Assembly: GCF_030518235.1 (NCBI RefSeq) | Contig: NZ_JAULSA010000001.1 | Coordinates: forward strand, 124,001-188,000 | Source: Saccharibacillus sp. CPCC 101409 | GTDB lineage: Bacteria; Bacillota; Bacilli; Paenibacillales; Paenibacillaceae | Length of the DNA stretch: 64,000 nt | Reading direction: 5' to 3' | Shown: piece by piece, positions 26,029 to 34,870 of the stretch | How positions within the stretch are numbered: position 1 is the stretch's first letter | Layout of the letters: each line of letters opens with the position of its first letter | Position numbers and translations under genes: made by a program | Notes under the pieces: model-generated | Seen by the model: only the letters and a program-made list of their open reading frames with translations | Database searches by the model: none | Told to the model about the DNA's origin: nothing

Positions 26029-26055
26029 TTTTTTTGAAAAGTGAAAAAGAATCGA

Positions 26056-27258
26056 TTATTTCCCTTCCCGACATTCAGCCACGGCCGTCTTCAACTGCTC
26101 CATCGCCTGTTCGATCACGCCGCGCGAGCAGGCGACGTTCATGCGCATAAAGCCGGCGGCTTCCGTGCCGAACATGGTGCCGTCGTTCAGCGCGATACCC
26201 GCTTTGTGCAGCAGGAACTGCATCAGGTCCTTGGCGCTCAGGCCGAGGCCGCGGAAATCGATCCACAGCAGATAGGTCGCTTCCGGCAGGCGGACCGACA
26301 GTTCCGGCAGATGCTCCGCAATCTGGTCCCGCACGTATTCCATATTGTCGCGCACGTAGCCCAGCAGCTCGTCGAGCCATTCGCCGCCGTACGTATACGC
26401 GGCCTCCGTCGCCGTCGCGCCCAGCGTGCTGATCGAGCCGAGCCCGTGCATCTTGGCGACGGTGCGCTCGAACGACAAGCGCAGCTTATCGTTCGGGATC
26501 ACGATATTCGATACCGACAGCCCGGCCAGATTGAACGTTTTGCTCGGCGCCGTACAGACGATACAGTTATCGCGCGCCGCTTCCGAGACGGAAGCGAACG
26601 GGATATGCGACTTCGGTTCGAAGATCAGGTCGGCGTGGATCTCGTCGGCCACGACCAGCACGCCGTGCTTGGCGCACAGTTCCGCCAACCGCTCCAGATC
26701 TTCCCGTTTCCAGACGCGTCCCACCGGATTGTGCGGGCTGCACAGGATCAGCATTTTCACATCGTCGGCCAGCTTGCGGTGTAGATCGTCGAAGTCCATC
26801 TCGTAACCGCCTTCTTCGGTCGCGGCCAACGGGTTCGTGACCAGCTGGCGTCCGTTCTCGCGCACGATGTTGTAGAACGGCGGGTAGACCGGCGTCTGAA
26901 TCGCGATCTTGTCGCCCGGCTTGGTGAAAGCTTCCACGGCAAAAGCCAGCGCGGGCACGACGCCCGGCGTAAAGGTGATCCAGTCCGGTTCGATCGTCCA
27001 GTTATGGCGTTCGCGCATCCAGTTTACGACCGATTCGAAATAGGCCGGGGTACGGAACGTATAGCCGAATACGCCGTGATCCACCCGTTTATGCAGCGCG
27101 TCCAGCACCGCCTGCGGCGCGGCGAAATCCATATCGGCGACCCACAGCGGCAGCGCATCGGGAACGCCGAACACTTTTTCGCGGCCGTCCCATTTCTCGG
27201 AAGCGCTCTGCAGACGGTCGATCTGCGTATGGAAGTCGAAGCTGCTTTTTAAAGTCAT
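26056..27258 (-). CDS. MalY/PatB-family aminotransferase (cystathionine beta-lyase)
   Basis: A 400-residue fold-type I PLP enzyme. LPLWVADMDFAAPQAV and HGVFGYTF are typical of PatB/MalY C-S lyases; NPVGRVW, VVADEIHADL and the PLP lysine in APSKTFNLAGL follow in order. These enzymes cleave cystathionine or cysteine S-conjugates to give homocysteine or thiols, pyruvate and ammonia. ATG 27258 has GAGGAGG upstream; a longer in-frame start adds 16 residues without a site. It fits with sulfur metabolism elsewhere in the window but is not linked to it in an operon. Confidence 0.93.
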   Translation of the reverse strand: MTLKSSFDFHTQIDRLQSASEKWDGREKVFGVPDALPLWVADMDFAAPQAVLDALHKRVDHGVFGYTFRTPAYFESVVNWMRERHNWTIEPDWITFTPGVVPALAFAVEAFTKPGDKIAIQTPVYPPFYNIVRENGRQLVTNPLAATEEGGYEMDFDDLHRKLADDVKMLILCSPHNPVGRVWKREDLERLAELCAKHGVLVVADEIHADLIFEPKSHIPFASVSEAARDNCIVCTAPSKTFNLAGLSVSNIVIPNDKLRLSFERTVAKMHGLGSISTLGATATEAAYTYGGEWLDELLGYVRDNMEYVRDQIAEHLPELSVRLPEATYLLWIDFRGLGLSAKDLMQFLLHKAGIALNDGTMFGTEAAGFMRMNVACSRGVIEQAMEQLKTAVAECREGK

Positions 27259-27621
27259 ATCAGTAATTCCTCCTCGGTTCGATAAGCGGGTTTCGCAAAC
27301 GTTCATTTGAATTATTATGCGTCAAAGAAAAATCGAAAGCAACGCAAGTTAGGCACTCGGAAAAAGAGGATAAAGCGGCCGAAAACGCATAAAATAGACA
27401 GCGAGCGGAACAACTTTTTTCCAAAACAAGCGTCTTTTATAGTAGGGTTATTTTTGCGCGAAGGCTTTTTGAAGCAGGAAAGCAATCGTAGGGTTGGCGA
27501 TGATCGGGATATAGCAAGCGTTCAATACGATAACCTGAAATTGGGTAATGGTTGGGTGTCCGGGCTTTCGAAAAAGCCATTCTACTATTTGAAGGTACAG
27601 TTTAAGGAGGAGAAATCGATC
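27259..27621. other. Intergenic region upstream of the SLH protein gene
   Basis: About 360 bp. The left part must hold the promoter of the minus-strand lyase; the right part holds the leader of the SLH gene. No repeat or RNA element is evident. Confidence 0.5.
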
Positions 27622-28608
27622 ATGAACAATTCGAACGCAAACAAACCGGCCAAGCCGCTGCTGGTTCTGGCGGCTGCGGCGCTTATCGCCGCGCCTGCGC
27701 TGAGTCTGCCGTCCGCGGATGCCGCGGCGGCATCCGCGACCAAATCCGCCGCTTCCACCGCCGCGCCTGCGGCCGATAAAGCGGCTGCCGCGTCCAAGAC
27801 CGCGACGCCGGCGGCGGCAGCCAAACCCGCCGCGAACCAATCTGCGGCGCAGAAAGCCGCAGCCGCCAAAGCGGCCGCAGCCGACGCGGCTGCCGCGGCG
27901 AAAGATCCGTTCGGCGACATCCTCAAAGATCCGAATCGCGCAGCGATCATCACGCTGTTCGAGAACGAGATCGTTATGCCGGCCGCGGACCGCAAGTTCC
28001 GTCCGAGCGCCGAGATCGGCCGCGCCGATTTCACCGTTATCCTGGGACGGGCGATGGACGCCAACGGCAGCGTGTTCGACGTTAAGTTTACCGATCCGAT
28101 TCCCGACTGGGCGATCCGCTACGTCGGCGGTCTGTCGGCGGCCGGCGTATACGACGGCTACCTGGTGACGAATGCGTTCGGACCGAAATCGCCGGTTACG
28201 CGCGCCGAAGCGGCGGCCATGGTCGCCCGCGCCGCGCATCTGGAACCGGTCGCCCTGCCTTCGGGCCTCGGCGGCGCCGGCAATATTCCGGTCTGGGCCC
28301 GCGACGACGTAGGCGCCGCTTACGCGGCGGGGTTGATTCCGGTTACGTCGAGCGGAACGCTGAACCCGAACAAGAAGGTCACGCGCAGCGAGATGGCGGC
28401 GATGATCGCGCCGATGTATGTCGAAGGCGCTTTTCTGCCGAAGGAAGAGGAGCCGATCGAAGAGCCGGTTGAAGAACCGGTTGTGGAGCCGATCAAGATT
28501 CCGGTCGAGACGCCGAAAGAAACGCCGTCCGAAACCCCGGCCGGCACACAAACGCCAGCCGCGCCGGCGGGCACACAAACGACGCCCGCAGCAGCGCCTG
28601 CAAGCTAA
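27622..28608 (+). CDS. SLH-domain surface protein, alanine-rich
   Basis: 328 residues. A signal peptide (about residues 1-35, LLVLAAAALIAAPALS) leads to an Ala/Lys/Ser-rich linker (about 36-95). Two SLH-like units follow: one with FRPSAEIGRADFTVILGRAMD and one with FGPKSPVTRAEAAAMVARAA, and a third, shorter one in LNPNKKVTRSEMAAMIAPMY. The tail is Pro/Glu/Thr-rich. SLH repeats bind pyruvylated secondary wall polymer, so it should sit on the cell surface. ATG 27622 has AAGGAGG upstream at a long spacing. A 1179-residue open frame on the other strand is a by-product of GC-rich codon bias. Confidence 0.85.
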   Translation: MNNSNANKPAKPLLVLAAAALIAAPALSLPSADAAAASATKSAASTAAPAADKAAAASKTATPAAAAKPAANQSAAQKAAAAKAAAADAAAAAKDPFGDILKDPNRAAIITLFENEIVMPAADRKFRPSAEIGRADFTVILGRAMDANGSVFDVKFTDPIPDWAIRYVGGLSAAGVYDGYLVTNAFGPKSPVTRAEAAAMVARAAHLEPVALPSGLGGAGNIPVWARDDVGAAYAAGLIPVTSSGTLNPNKKVTRSEMAAMIAPMYVEGAFLPKEEEPIEEPVEEPVVEPIKIPVETPKETPSETPAGTQTPAAPAGTQTTPAAAPAS

Positions 28609-28627
28609 ATTCGAATAAGCGCAAACC

Positions 28628-28657
28628 ACGGCTTTCCTGCGGGAAAGCCGTTTTTTT
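28628..28657 (+). terminator. Rho-independent terminator
   Basis: Perfect 10-bp stem ACGGCTTTCC / GGAAAGCCGT with a TGCG tetraloop and seven T. Ends the SLH gene. Confidence 0.92.
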
Positions 28658-28699
28658 GCCGGCTGCACAGGGTTCATAGCTTTTTTCGAAAAGGTTTTA

Positions 28700-28758
28700 T
28701 ATAATGGAAAACAGCATATAAAGCGTTTACATAACTGATGAATATATACGTGTAAACG
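28700..28758 (+). promoter_or_regulatory. Candidate promoter with cre-like site for the glucosidase gene
   Basis: A perfect -10 TATAAT (28700-28705) is followed by ATAAAGCGTTTACA (28718-28731), matching the CcpA cre consensus at all but two positions, placed to block elongation. CGTTTAC (28724-28730) and GTAAACG (28752-28758) form a 7-bp inverted repeat. The -35 is poor. Carbon catabolite repression is likely. Confidence 0.55.
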
Positions 28759-28779
28759 ACTCGAAAGGGGACGAACAGC

Positions 28780-31155
28780 ATAAGCTACAAAGACGCATCG
28801 CAATCGTGGGAAGAACGCGCGGACGACCTGCTGGCGCAGATGACGCTGGAGGAGAAAATCGCCCAACTCACCTCGGCCCGGACGGGCAGCATGATCTCGG
28901 ATGTGGAAAACTTCGTTTTTTCCGCCGAGCTGACCGCAAAGAACGTTCCGCACGGCTGCGGTTATATCGGACGGATCGGCGGAGCCACGGACCTGCTGCC
29001 GGCCGAGATGGCCCGGGCGATGAACGAAATCCAGAAACATTTTATGGAAGAAACGCGGCTCGGCATCCCGGTGCTGTTTATGACGGAAGCGACCTCGGGC
29101 GTGCTCAGCCGGAATCATACGCTGTTTCCGCAAAATATCGGTGCCGGCGCCATGTTCGACGAAGAGCCGGTGCGGGAGATGGCCGACGCGATGCGCCGGG
29201 AAATGACCGCGACCGGGGAGCGCTGGGCGCTCGGTCCGGTGGTGGACGTGATCCGCGATCACCGCTACGGGCGCTACGAAGAATCGTTCGGCGAAGACGT
29301 TTACCTGGCGAGCCGGTACGGTTCGGCGTATGTGCGGGGACTCCAGTCGGACGACCTGACCCGGGGCGTCGCGGCGACGCTCAAGCATTTTGTAGCCCAG
29401 GGTATCAGCGACGGGGGACGCAACTGCGGACCGGTGCATGTGACCGACCGCGAGCTGCTCGACGGCTACGCCGTTCCGTTCGAAGCGGCGATCCGCGAGG
29501 CGGGCGCGCTGTCGGTAATGGCGGCGTACCACGAGATCGACCAGGTGCCGGTGCACGCGTCTTCCCATATTCTGCGCGATCTGCTGCAGGATAAGCTGGG
29601 CTTCGACGGCCTGACCGTCTCCGACGGCAACGGCATCCAGCTGATCCAGTCGTTCCAGGAATACTGCGGAACGCAGGAAGAAGCGGTGAAGCTGGCGCTG
29701 GAAGCCGGGATCGAATGCGAGCTGGACTTTATGTTCACGCAGTATTTGCAGGGGCTCGTCGAACGCGGCGAAGTGAAGCAGGCGCTGGTGGACGCGGCTG
29801 TGCGCAAAGTGCTGTCGCTCAAATTCCGCCTGGGATTGTTCGACCGCCCTTACGTGGACGAATCCGCCGTGGACGCCTCCGTTTGCGCGCCGGATATGGT
29901 CGAGCTGTCGAAGCGGATGGCGCTGCGCTCGATGACGCTGCTCAAGAACGAAGACGGCATCCTGCCGCTTAATCCTTCTTTTAAAAAGATCGCCGTAATC
30001 GGTCCGCTCGCGCACGTCAAAGAGTTTGCTTACAGCGATTACTCGTACCCCGCCCATATCGAAGACATGTACTACTCGTCGGAAGGGCTGACCGAAGAAG
30101 AAGTACTGGCGCGGACGCTTTTTTTCAAAAAGAAAAATACCCGCTACGAAGACCTGTATCACGATATGCACACCGTATACGAAGCGTTGAAGTCGGCGCT
30201 GCCGGAAACAGAAGTGGTCTACTCGGCCGGGCTCAAAGATACGTACGATTACCATGGGGACGCAGACTTCTACCGGATCGACGAAGCGGTGGACGCGGCG
30301 CGGGACGCCGACGTCATTATCGCGGTCTGCGGCGACACGAGCGGCATGGGACGCGAGAACGACAGCGGCGAATCGACGGACCGCGTGGAGATCGGCTTGT
30401 CGCAAGAACAGAAAAAACTGCTGAGAGACCTCAAGGAAACCGGCCGGCCGGTCGTGCTCGTTCTGTGCAACGGCCGGCCGCTGGAGCTGCTGGAAGAAAG
30501 CGAAAGTATGGACGCCATCCTCGAAGCCTGGAAGCCGGGCATGCGCGGAGCCGAAGCGATCGCGGAAACGCTGACGGGCGCGTACAATCCGGGCGGTAAG
30601 CTTCCCGTCACGCTGCCCAAAGCGCTCGGCCAGCTGCCGGTGCATTATTCGCAGCTTGCGACCGGACACAAGCAGTTCTGGCGCGGCAAGTATCTGGAGA
30701 TGGATCTGGCGCCGCTGTATCCGTTCGGCTACGGGCTGAGTTACACGACGTTCGAAGCGGAAAATGCGAAGTTCGAGCTGACGGACAGCGGCGTGAAGAT
30801 TGAGGCCGACGTGCTCAATACGGGCGAAGATGGCGGCGATCAGGTGGTGCAGGTGTACGTACGCAAAAAGTACGCCAGCGTGCTCCAGCCGGAGCGCGAG
30901 CTGAAAGCGTACAAGCGCGTAAGTATCCCGGCCGGCGGCCGCGCTTCGCTTGTCTTCGAGATTCTGTTCGATTCGATCGGCTACCACGACCGCGAGATGA
31001 AGCTGGTGCTGGAGAACGTGCAGCTCGACGTCATGCTCGGCTTCTCGTCTCAGGATATCCGGGCGGAGAAGACGTTCAAGCTGGAGTTTGAAGGCGGGAG
31101 ACGGGAGATCGGGTGGAGGGTGTTCGGGAATAAAGTTTTATTTCGTTTAAAATAA
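28780..31155 (+). CDS. Glycoside hydrolase family 3 beta-glucosidase/xylosidase-like
   Basis: 791 residues from the proposed start. The N-terminal barrel includes MTLEEKIAQLTS, RFGRYEESFGEDVYL-like YGRYEESFGED, KHFVAQG and the nucleophile Asp in LTVSDGNGIQLI. The second domain has GRPLELLEE and WKPGMRGAEAIAETL, then PFGYGLSYTTFE and a fibronectin III-like end. No signal peptide, so intracellular. The conserved N-terminus ISYKDASQSWEERADDLLAQ begins at an ATA codon (28780) placed nine bases after GAAAGGGG, with an in-frame stop upstream and no ATG/GTG/TTG between. The first ATG (28840) has no ribosome binding site and would cut into the domain, so I extend to the ATA. Confidence 0.85.
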   Translation: MSYKDASQSWEERADDLLAQMTLEEKIAQLTSARTGSMISDVENFVFSAELTAKNVPHGCGYIGRIGGATDLLPAEMARAMNEIQKHFMEETRLGIPVLFMTEATSGVLSRNHTLFPQNIGAGAMFDEEPVREMADAMRREMTATGERWALGPVVDVIRDHRYGRYEESFGEDVYLASRYGSAYVRGLQSDDLTRGVAATLKHFVAQGISDGGRNCGPVHVTDRELLDGYAVPFEAAIREAGALSVMAAYHEIDQVPVHASSHILRDLLQDKLGFDGLTVSDGNGIQLIQSFQEYCGTQEEAVKLALEAGIECELDFMFTQYLQGLVERGEVKQALVDAAVRKVLSLKFRLGLFDRPYVDESAVDASVCAPDMVELSKRMALRSMTLLKNEDGILPLNPSFKKIAVIGPLAHVKEFAYSDYSYPAHIEDMYYSSEGLTEEEVLARTLFFKKKNTRYEDLYHDMHTVYEALKSALPETEVVYSAGLKDTYDYHGDADFYRIDEAVDAARDADVIIAVCGDTSGMGRENDSGESTDRVEIGLSQEQKKLLRDLKETGRPVVLVLCNGRPLELLEESESMDAILEAWKPGMRGAEAIAETLTGAYNPGGKLPVTLPKALGQLPVHYSQLATGHKQFWRGKYLEMDLAPLYPFGYGLSYTTFEAENAKFELTDSGVKIEADVLNTGEDGGDQVVQVYVRKKYASVLQPERELKAYKRVSIPAGGRASLVFEILFDSIGYHDREMKLVLENVQLDVMLGFSSQDIRAEKTFKLEFEGGRREIGWRVFGNKVLFRLK

Positions 31156-31167
31156 ATATTTGAACAA

Positions 31168-31205
31168 AAAGGAAACGAGGATTTTATAACCCGTTTCCTT
31201 TTTTA
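31168..31205 (+). terminator. Rho-independent terminator
   Basis: AAAGGAAACG (31168-31177) pairs with CGTTTCCTTT (31192-31201) and is followed by TTTT. Ends the GH3 gene. Confidence 0.88.
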
Positions 31206-31226
31206 TTATAATAAATTTTATTTTAT

Positions 31227-31271
31227 GTCATGTAAAATGTCGTTTAAAAGTCATATAAAATGTGATATTCT
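31227..31271 (+). promoter_or_regulatory. Candidate autoregulated promoter of the toxin-antitoxin locus
   Basis: Direct repeats GTCATGTAAAATGT (31227-31240) and GTCATATAAAATGT (31250-31263) differ at one base and are spaced 23 bp, two helical turns. They flank and overlap TTTAAA-N17-TATTCT (31243-31271). Typical of an antitoxin operator. Confidence 0.5.
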
Positions 31272-31310
31272 AAGCATAGTGAATGTAAATCAATATAAGG
31301 AGGCTAAATC

Positions 31311-31748
31311 ATGGAACTTTCAAATGAATATGTACGGCAGCGGCAGAAAATCGAACCGGAACAAGAAGAAGCCAATTTGGAAGGTATTCAATTTTTCATG
31401 AATAATGTTATGAATATAAGCGAAGCAACCCGCAAAAATAAGCTGGCCGAGATTTTGGAAAACTTTGCTGTAAAGCAGGATAAAAAAGTATACGTCATTC
31501 AAAATAGTAAGAAAAAAGAAGCTGCAGGAGTCGTAAGCAGTCTCAAACATTATCTGGATCGAGAAAAGATGTTAAGAGAACTTCAGGATGAGGTATTGCG
31601 TCTTAGCGAAGAAGTGCTGCTCTTAAAGGTGCAGGTTAGAGAAGATCAGCCGACTCTGACTTTAGCTGAGGCAATGCAGAAGATGAACTTCGATGAAGCC
31701 GAGTTGAAAGATATTTTCGATAATGCGGATGAGGTGAAAATCGACTAA
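31311..31748 (+). CDS. Putative antitoxin of a RelE/ParE-type locus (Phd/YefM-like)
   Basis: 145 residues, low GC, acidic. The central VYVIQNSKKKEAAGVVSSLKHYLDREKM resembles the Phd/YefM fold core, followed by a coiled-coil segment (ELQDEVLRLSEEVLLLKVQV) and an acidic C-terminus that could wrap a toxin. AAGGAGG precedes the ATG. Its TAA overlaps the first base of the toxin start, the usual antitoxin-first layout. The toxin gene is now interrupted. Family assignment is tentative; the pairing is better supported than the fold. Confidence 0.7.
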   Translation: MELSNEYVRQRQKIEPEQEEANLEGIQFFMNNVMNISEATRKNKLAEILENFAVKQDKKVYVIQNSKKKEAAGVVSSLKHYLDREKMLRELQDEVLRLSEEVLLLKVQVREDQPTLTLAEAMQKMNFDEAELKDIFDNADEVKID

Positions 31749-32278
31749 TGAGCTTGGAGCAGCTTATTCAGAACTTTACTGAACGGATGCTTCTCGAATA
31801 CAAAGTCGATATCCGTTTTAAACTAGGGCGTGTTTGAAAACTCCGAAGGAAGCAGATTTTGCCGAATTTTCGTTCTCAACAAGGAACTTTTTCGCAGTCG
31901 TGCCGGGGCACGTCAAGAGAAAGTGACGCGGTGGAGGGCGAAAAGGCGGTAAAAGATGCACGTCGTTGAGTTTTCAAACACGCCCTAGGCGTATTCGATG
32001 ATTTGCAGCAGTATCCGAAAGGCGATATAAATAAGATCTTTAAAGCGATTATTCAAAGATTTCGCTCAAACGCAAATCCGCATGAGATCTCTCCAACCTG
32101 GAGATTACGAGACGATCTGTACGGAGCCTATAAAATTCGCTTGCTGGACGAAGGAATACGAATTATTTATCGAGTAGCCGAAGAGCTGCCGACACACACT
32201 GTTATCGAGATTTATGCAATAGGACCGCGAAAAAACGAACTTGCTTACCAAGTAGCAAAGCGGAGAAAAGACTGGTGA
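31748..32278 (+). pseudogene. RelE/ParE-family toxin gene split by a MITE
   Basis: The start reads MSLEQLIQNFTERMLLEY then KVDIRFKL, then runs into the inserted element and stops after GRV (30 residues). After the element the frame resumes with GVFDDLQQYPKGD and ends YQVAKRRKDW; the back half (DDLYGAYKIRLLDEGIRIIYRV, EIYAIGPRKNELAY) is the RelE/ParE beta-sheet. Removing the 160-bp element plus one TA (162 bp) rejoins the two parts in frame as a 122-residue protein, a normal length. GAGGTG precedes the start, inside the antitoxin gene. As it stands the toxin should be inactive unless the distal part is translated from its TTG at 32003. Confidence 0.88.
31826..31985. mobile_element. MITE-like element, short copy (160 bp), TA target duplication
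   Basis: Perfect 18-bp terminal inverted repeats: GGGCGTGTTTGAAAACTC (31826-31843) and its complement (31968-31985), flanked by TA on each side (31824-31825, 31986-31987). The identity extends one base pair beyond each TA by chance or target preference (CTAG). Interior matches the long copy at 10693-11036. No coding capacity. TA duplication is typical of IS630/Tc1-mariner and some IS5-group transposases, which would have to act in trans. Confidence 0.9.
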
Positions 32279-32293
32279 AGTAAAGAATTCATA

Positions 32294-32343
32294 CAAAAAA
32301 CAGGCGCCAGGTCTCCGACTTTACGGAATACCGGGCGCCTTCT
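32294..32343 (-). terminator. Terminator (minus strand)
   Basis: AGGCGCC (32302-32308) pairs with GGCGCCT (32334-32340); on the minus strand it is followed by GTTTTTTG. Ends the SDR gene and faces the toxin locus. Confidence 0.72.
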
Positions 32344-32347
32344 TTGC

Positions 32348-33148
32348 TCAGCCCACAAACAACGATTCCGCCCCGTCGATATGCACGACCGCGCCGCTGA
32401 TATGCTCCGAGTCGTCGGAAGACAGGAACGCGACCAGCTTGGCGACCTGTTCGGGTTTGCCGCTGCCCTCGGGCAGGGGGACGGTGCCGTCCGGGTATTC
32501 GACCGGCTTGGTGTCCATGTCCTCGGCTTCCGGTTCGATGTCGCCGCTGCCCGAGATGTTTGTCTCGATCGTGCCCGGAGCGACGATATTGACGCGGATA
32601 TTGGAAGGCCCCAGCTCGAACGCGGCCATCTGGCCGAAGGCGGCGATCGACGCTTTGGACGTGCTGTAGGCGGAGAAGCCTTTTTGCGAAAAAACGCGGG
32701 TGCCGCTGAGCGAGCTCGTGAGTACGATGCTGCCTTTTTCATTGGCTTTCAGGTACGGAATCGCGTATTTAACGCTGGTGAACGTGCCTTTGACATTGTT
32801 CAGCAGCGTCGCGTCGAACTCGTCGTCTTCGATCGATTCGATCGGACCGACGACGCCGAGGATACCGGCATTGGCGAAGAGCGTATCGATCCTGCCGTAT
32901 CGGGATACCGCCTGCTCCAGCGCGTCCCGATACTGGCCGGGCACGGAGATATCGACGGTAAAGGCCAGCGCTTCGCCGCCGGCCGCTTCGATCTCCGCGC
33001 GAACGCCTTCCACGAACTGCGTATCGCGGTCGATCAGGATCAGCCTGGCGCCTTCTTCGGCCAGCAGCAGCGCGGCGGCGCGGCCGATGCCGGAACCGGC
33101 TCCGGTGACGACCGATACTTTTCCGTTCATTCTGGAGGAACTTGGCAT
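32348..33148 (-). CDS. Short-chain dehydrogenase/reductase
   Basis: 266 residues, classical SDR. The cofactor motif TGAGSGIG is at residues 15-22, D near 40 (LILIDRD) suggests NAD(H) preference, NAG is in ANAGILG, the catalytic Ser lies in VLTSSLSG and Tyr/Lys in YSTSK. A Glu/Asp-rich insertion (SGSGDIEPEAEDMD) follows PGTIETNI. ATG 33148 has GGAG nine bases upstream; an upstream in-frame start adds 23 poorly conserved residues. Substrate unknown. Confidence 0.9.
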   Translation of the reverse strand: MPSSSRMNGKVSVVTGAGSGIGRAAALLLAEEGARLILIDRDTQFVEGVRAEIEAAGGEALAFTVDISVPGQYRDALEQAVSRYGRIDTLFANAGILGVVGPIESIEDDEFDATLLNNVKGTFTSVKYAIPYLKANEKGSIVLTSSLSGTRVFSQKGFSAYSTSKASIAAFGQMAAFELGPSNIRVNIVAPGTIETNISGSGDIEPEAEDMDTKPVEYPDGTVPLPEGSGKPEQVAKLVAFLSSDDSEHISGAVVHIDGAESLFVG

Positions 33149-33249
33149 AGTGAAGCACTCCTTCGGGATAGGTTTTTTTGATCTCGGCTTATCCTTACCC
33201 CTCGGAGAACGAGTCAATCAATAGATCAGCCGGTTGTCCGTCTAAAAGG

Positions 33250-34617
33250 TCAAATCCTCGTGCGTCCGGCGGCTCGCAGCCGGGCGAAAGCCGCGGCGGC
33301 CAGCGCGATATCGACGACGCAGACGATCCAGTACGGAATTTGCAGCGAAGCCGTCCGGCCGAGACCGAGCGACTCCTCGCCCAGCGAAACGACCAGTCCG
33401 CCCAGCAGCGCGCCGATCGCGCCCATGCCGAGCGACAGGAAGCGGAACACGCTGCCGACCCGGCCCAGCAGATGATCCGGCACGCTGCGCTGGAGAATCG
33501 AAGAGCGCACGACATTGTAGGTCACGATAAAGAAAGCCGCGAGAAAGTAAAAAGCGCCGACCACGTACGGGCTGCGCGTCAGCCCGACGATGCCGTAGCA
33601 AACGCCGAGCGCAAGCAGCGACAGCAACATGACCGTATTCGCTTCGGCCCGCTTGCGCCAGCGCGCGACGGCCTGACCGCCGATCACGCTGCCGACGGTG
33701 GCGATCGCCAGCAGCACGCCGAAGCCCAGCGAGTCCAGCCCGAGCACATCCTGGACGAAGAACACCTGCGTGGCGACCATGCCGGAGAACGTGAGCGTGA
33801 CCAGCACGGACATGACGGCAAGCAGCCGCAGAAACGGATCTCCGCCTATATAACGGATGCCGAGGGACATTTCGCGCAGCCAGCCCGTACGTTCGCGCTT
33901 GCCGGGGCGAGTGCTGCCGCCGGAAGCGTCCGGGAGTGCTTCGCCGGCTGCTCCCTGCGCTGAATCGCTCTGCGCCGGACCGTCCGGCGCGGGCTCCGGC
34001 CGGAACGCGCCCCGCAGCGAGAGCAGGATCAGGAACGACAGCAGCGCCGTCGCGGAATCGATGGCGAACGGGATGACGAGGCCGATCGTCACGATCAGGC
34101 CGCCGAGCGACGCGCCGAGAATATCGCTGGTGATCAGCTGGCCCGCGGTGAATTGGCCGTTGGCTTTTTCCAGCCGATCCTTATGTACGATGCGCGGAAT
34201 CAGCGTCTGCACGGTGCTGTCGAACGCGACCCGGCTGACGCCGATCAGGAACGTGAAGACCATCAGCAGCGGAATACTGACGGCGTTCAGGGCAACGCAG
34301 GCGGTCAGCGCGATCAAAGCGGCGGCGCGCAGCAGACTGGACAGCACGGCGATTTGTTTGCGCGAATGCCGGTCGATCAGCACGCCGATCGGCAGGCTGA
34401 ACAGCAGCCAGGGCAGCCGCATGGCAGTTGTGACGAGCGAAGCCTGGAAGGTGTCGCGGGTCACGCCGGAGATCAGCCACGGCACGGCGGTCAGCGTCAG
34501 CCCGTCACCGAGAAACGTCAGGGCGACGGCCGCAAACAGCCGCTTGTAGTTGGGATTGGCGCCGAGTTTTTCTTTCGATTGTTCGGGAACATTGGAAGAT
34601 AAAGAGCGACCTGCCAT
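33250..34617 (-). CDS. MFS transporter (MFS_3/EntS-MefA-like exporter)
   Basis: 455 residues with about twelve helices. The N-terminal KRLFAAVALTFLGDGL helix, GVLIDRHSRKQIAVLSSLLRA (loop 2-3 motif) and RVAFDSTVQTLIPRIV are typical of the drug or siderophore exporters related to EntS and macrolide efflux proteins. The central cytoplasmic loop (about residues 205-245) is Pro/Gly/Ser-rich. AGGAG precedes ATG 34617. It is followed by the SDR about 100 bp downstream on the same strand, possibly one transcript. Confidence 0.87.
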   Translation of the reverse strand: MAGRSLSSNVPEQSKEKLGANPNYKRLFAAVALTFLGDGLTLTAVPWLISGVTRDTFQASLVTTAMRLPWLLFSLPIGVLIDRHSRKQIAVLSSLLRAAALIALTACVALNAVSIPLLMVFTFLIGVSRVAFDSTVQTLIPRIVHKDRLEKANGQFTAGQLITSDILGASLGGLIVTIGLVIPFAIDSATALLSFLILLSLRGAFRPEPAPDGPAQSDSAQGAAGEALPDASGGSTRPGKRERTGWLREMSLGIRYIGGDPFLRLLAVMSVLVTLTFSGMVATQVFFVQDVLGLDSLGFGVLLAIATVGSVIGGQAVARWRKRAEANTVMLLSLLALGVCYGIVGLTRSPYVVGAFYFLAAFFIVTYNVVRSSILQRSVPDHLLGRVGSVFRFLSLGMGAIGALLGGLVVSLGEESLGLGRTASLQIPYWIVCVVDIALAAAAFARLRAAGRTRI

Positions 34618-34870
34618 GAACGAATATTCTCCTTTATATGAAAGATTTATCTCTATACTAATCGAAACCTTTCAAAATTTCAGCTTTCCGATTGTAAGAT
34701 CGTTATTTTGAATGAGGGAAGGGTAAATAATTTTTAACATATTCATGCTTTGTTTTGTAAAAAGGTTAACGTTTGTCAGGCCCATGTAACGGAAAGTCGG
34801 CTATAATGGAAATAATGTCTGCCGTTTTGTTTGAGTCTTTATAAATGCCGCACGGTTCGGAGGAATGATT

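Noticed and set aside
27448-30987. A 1179-codon open frame on the minus strand across the SLH and GH3 genes
   Set aside because: It is the antisense of two clearly recognisable genes, has no family features and no ribosome binding site. Long antisense frames are common in GC-rich coding DNA.
32003-32278. Separate 91-codon RelE gene starting at TTG
   Set aside because: No ribosome binding site, and removal of the MITE joins it in frame to the upstream piece, so it is the distal part of a broken gene.
34773-34807. TTGTCA and TATAAT before the ABC exporter pair
   Set aside because: The hexamers are individually good but 23 bp apart, too far for one promoter.
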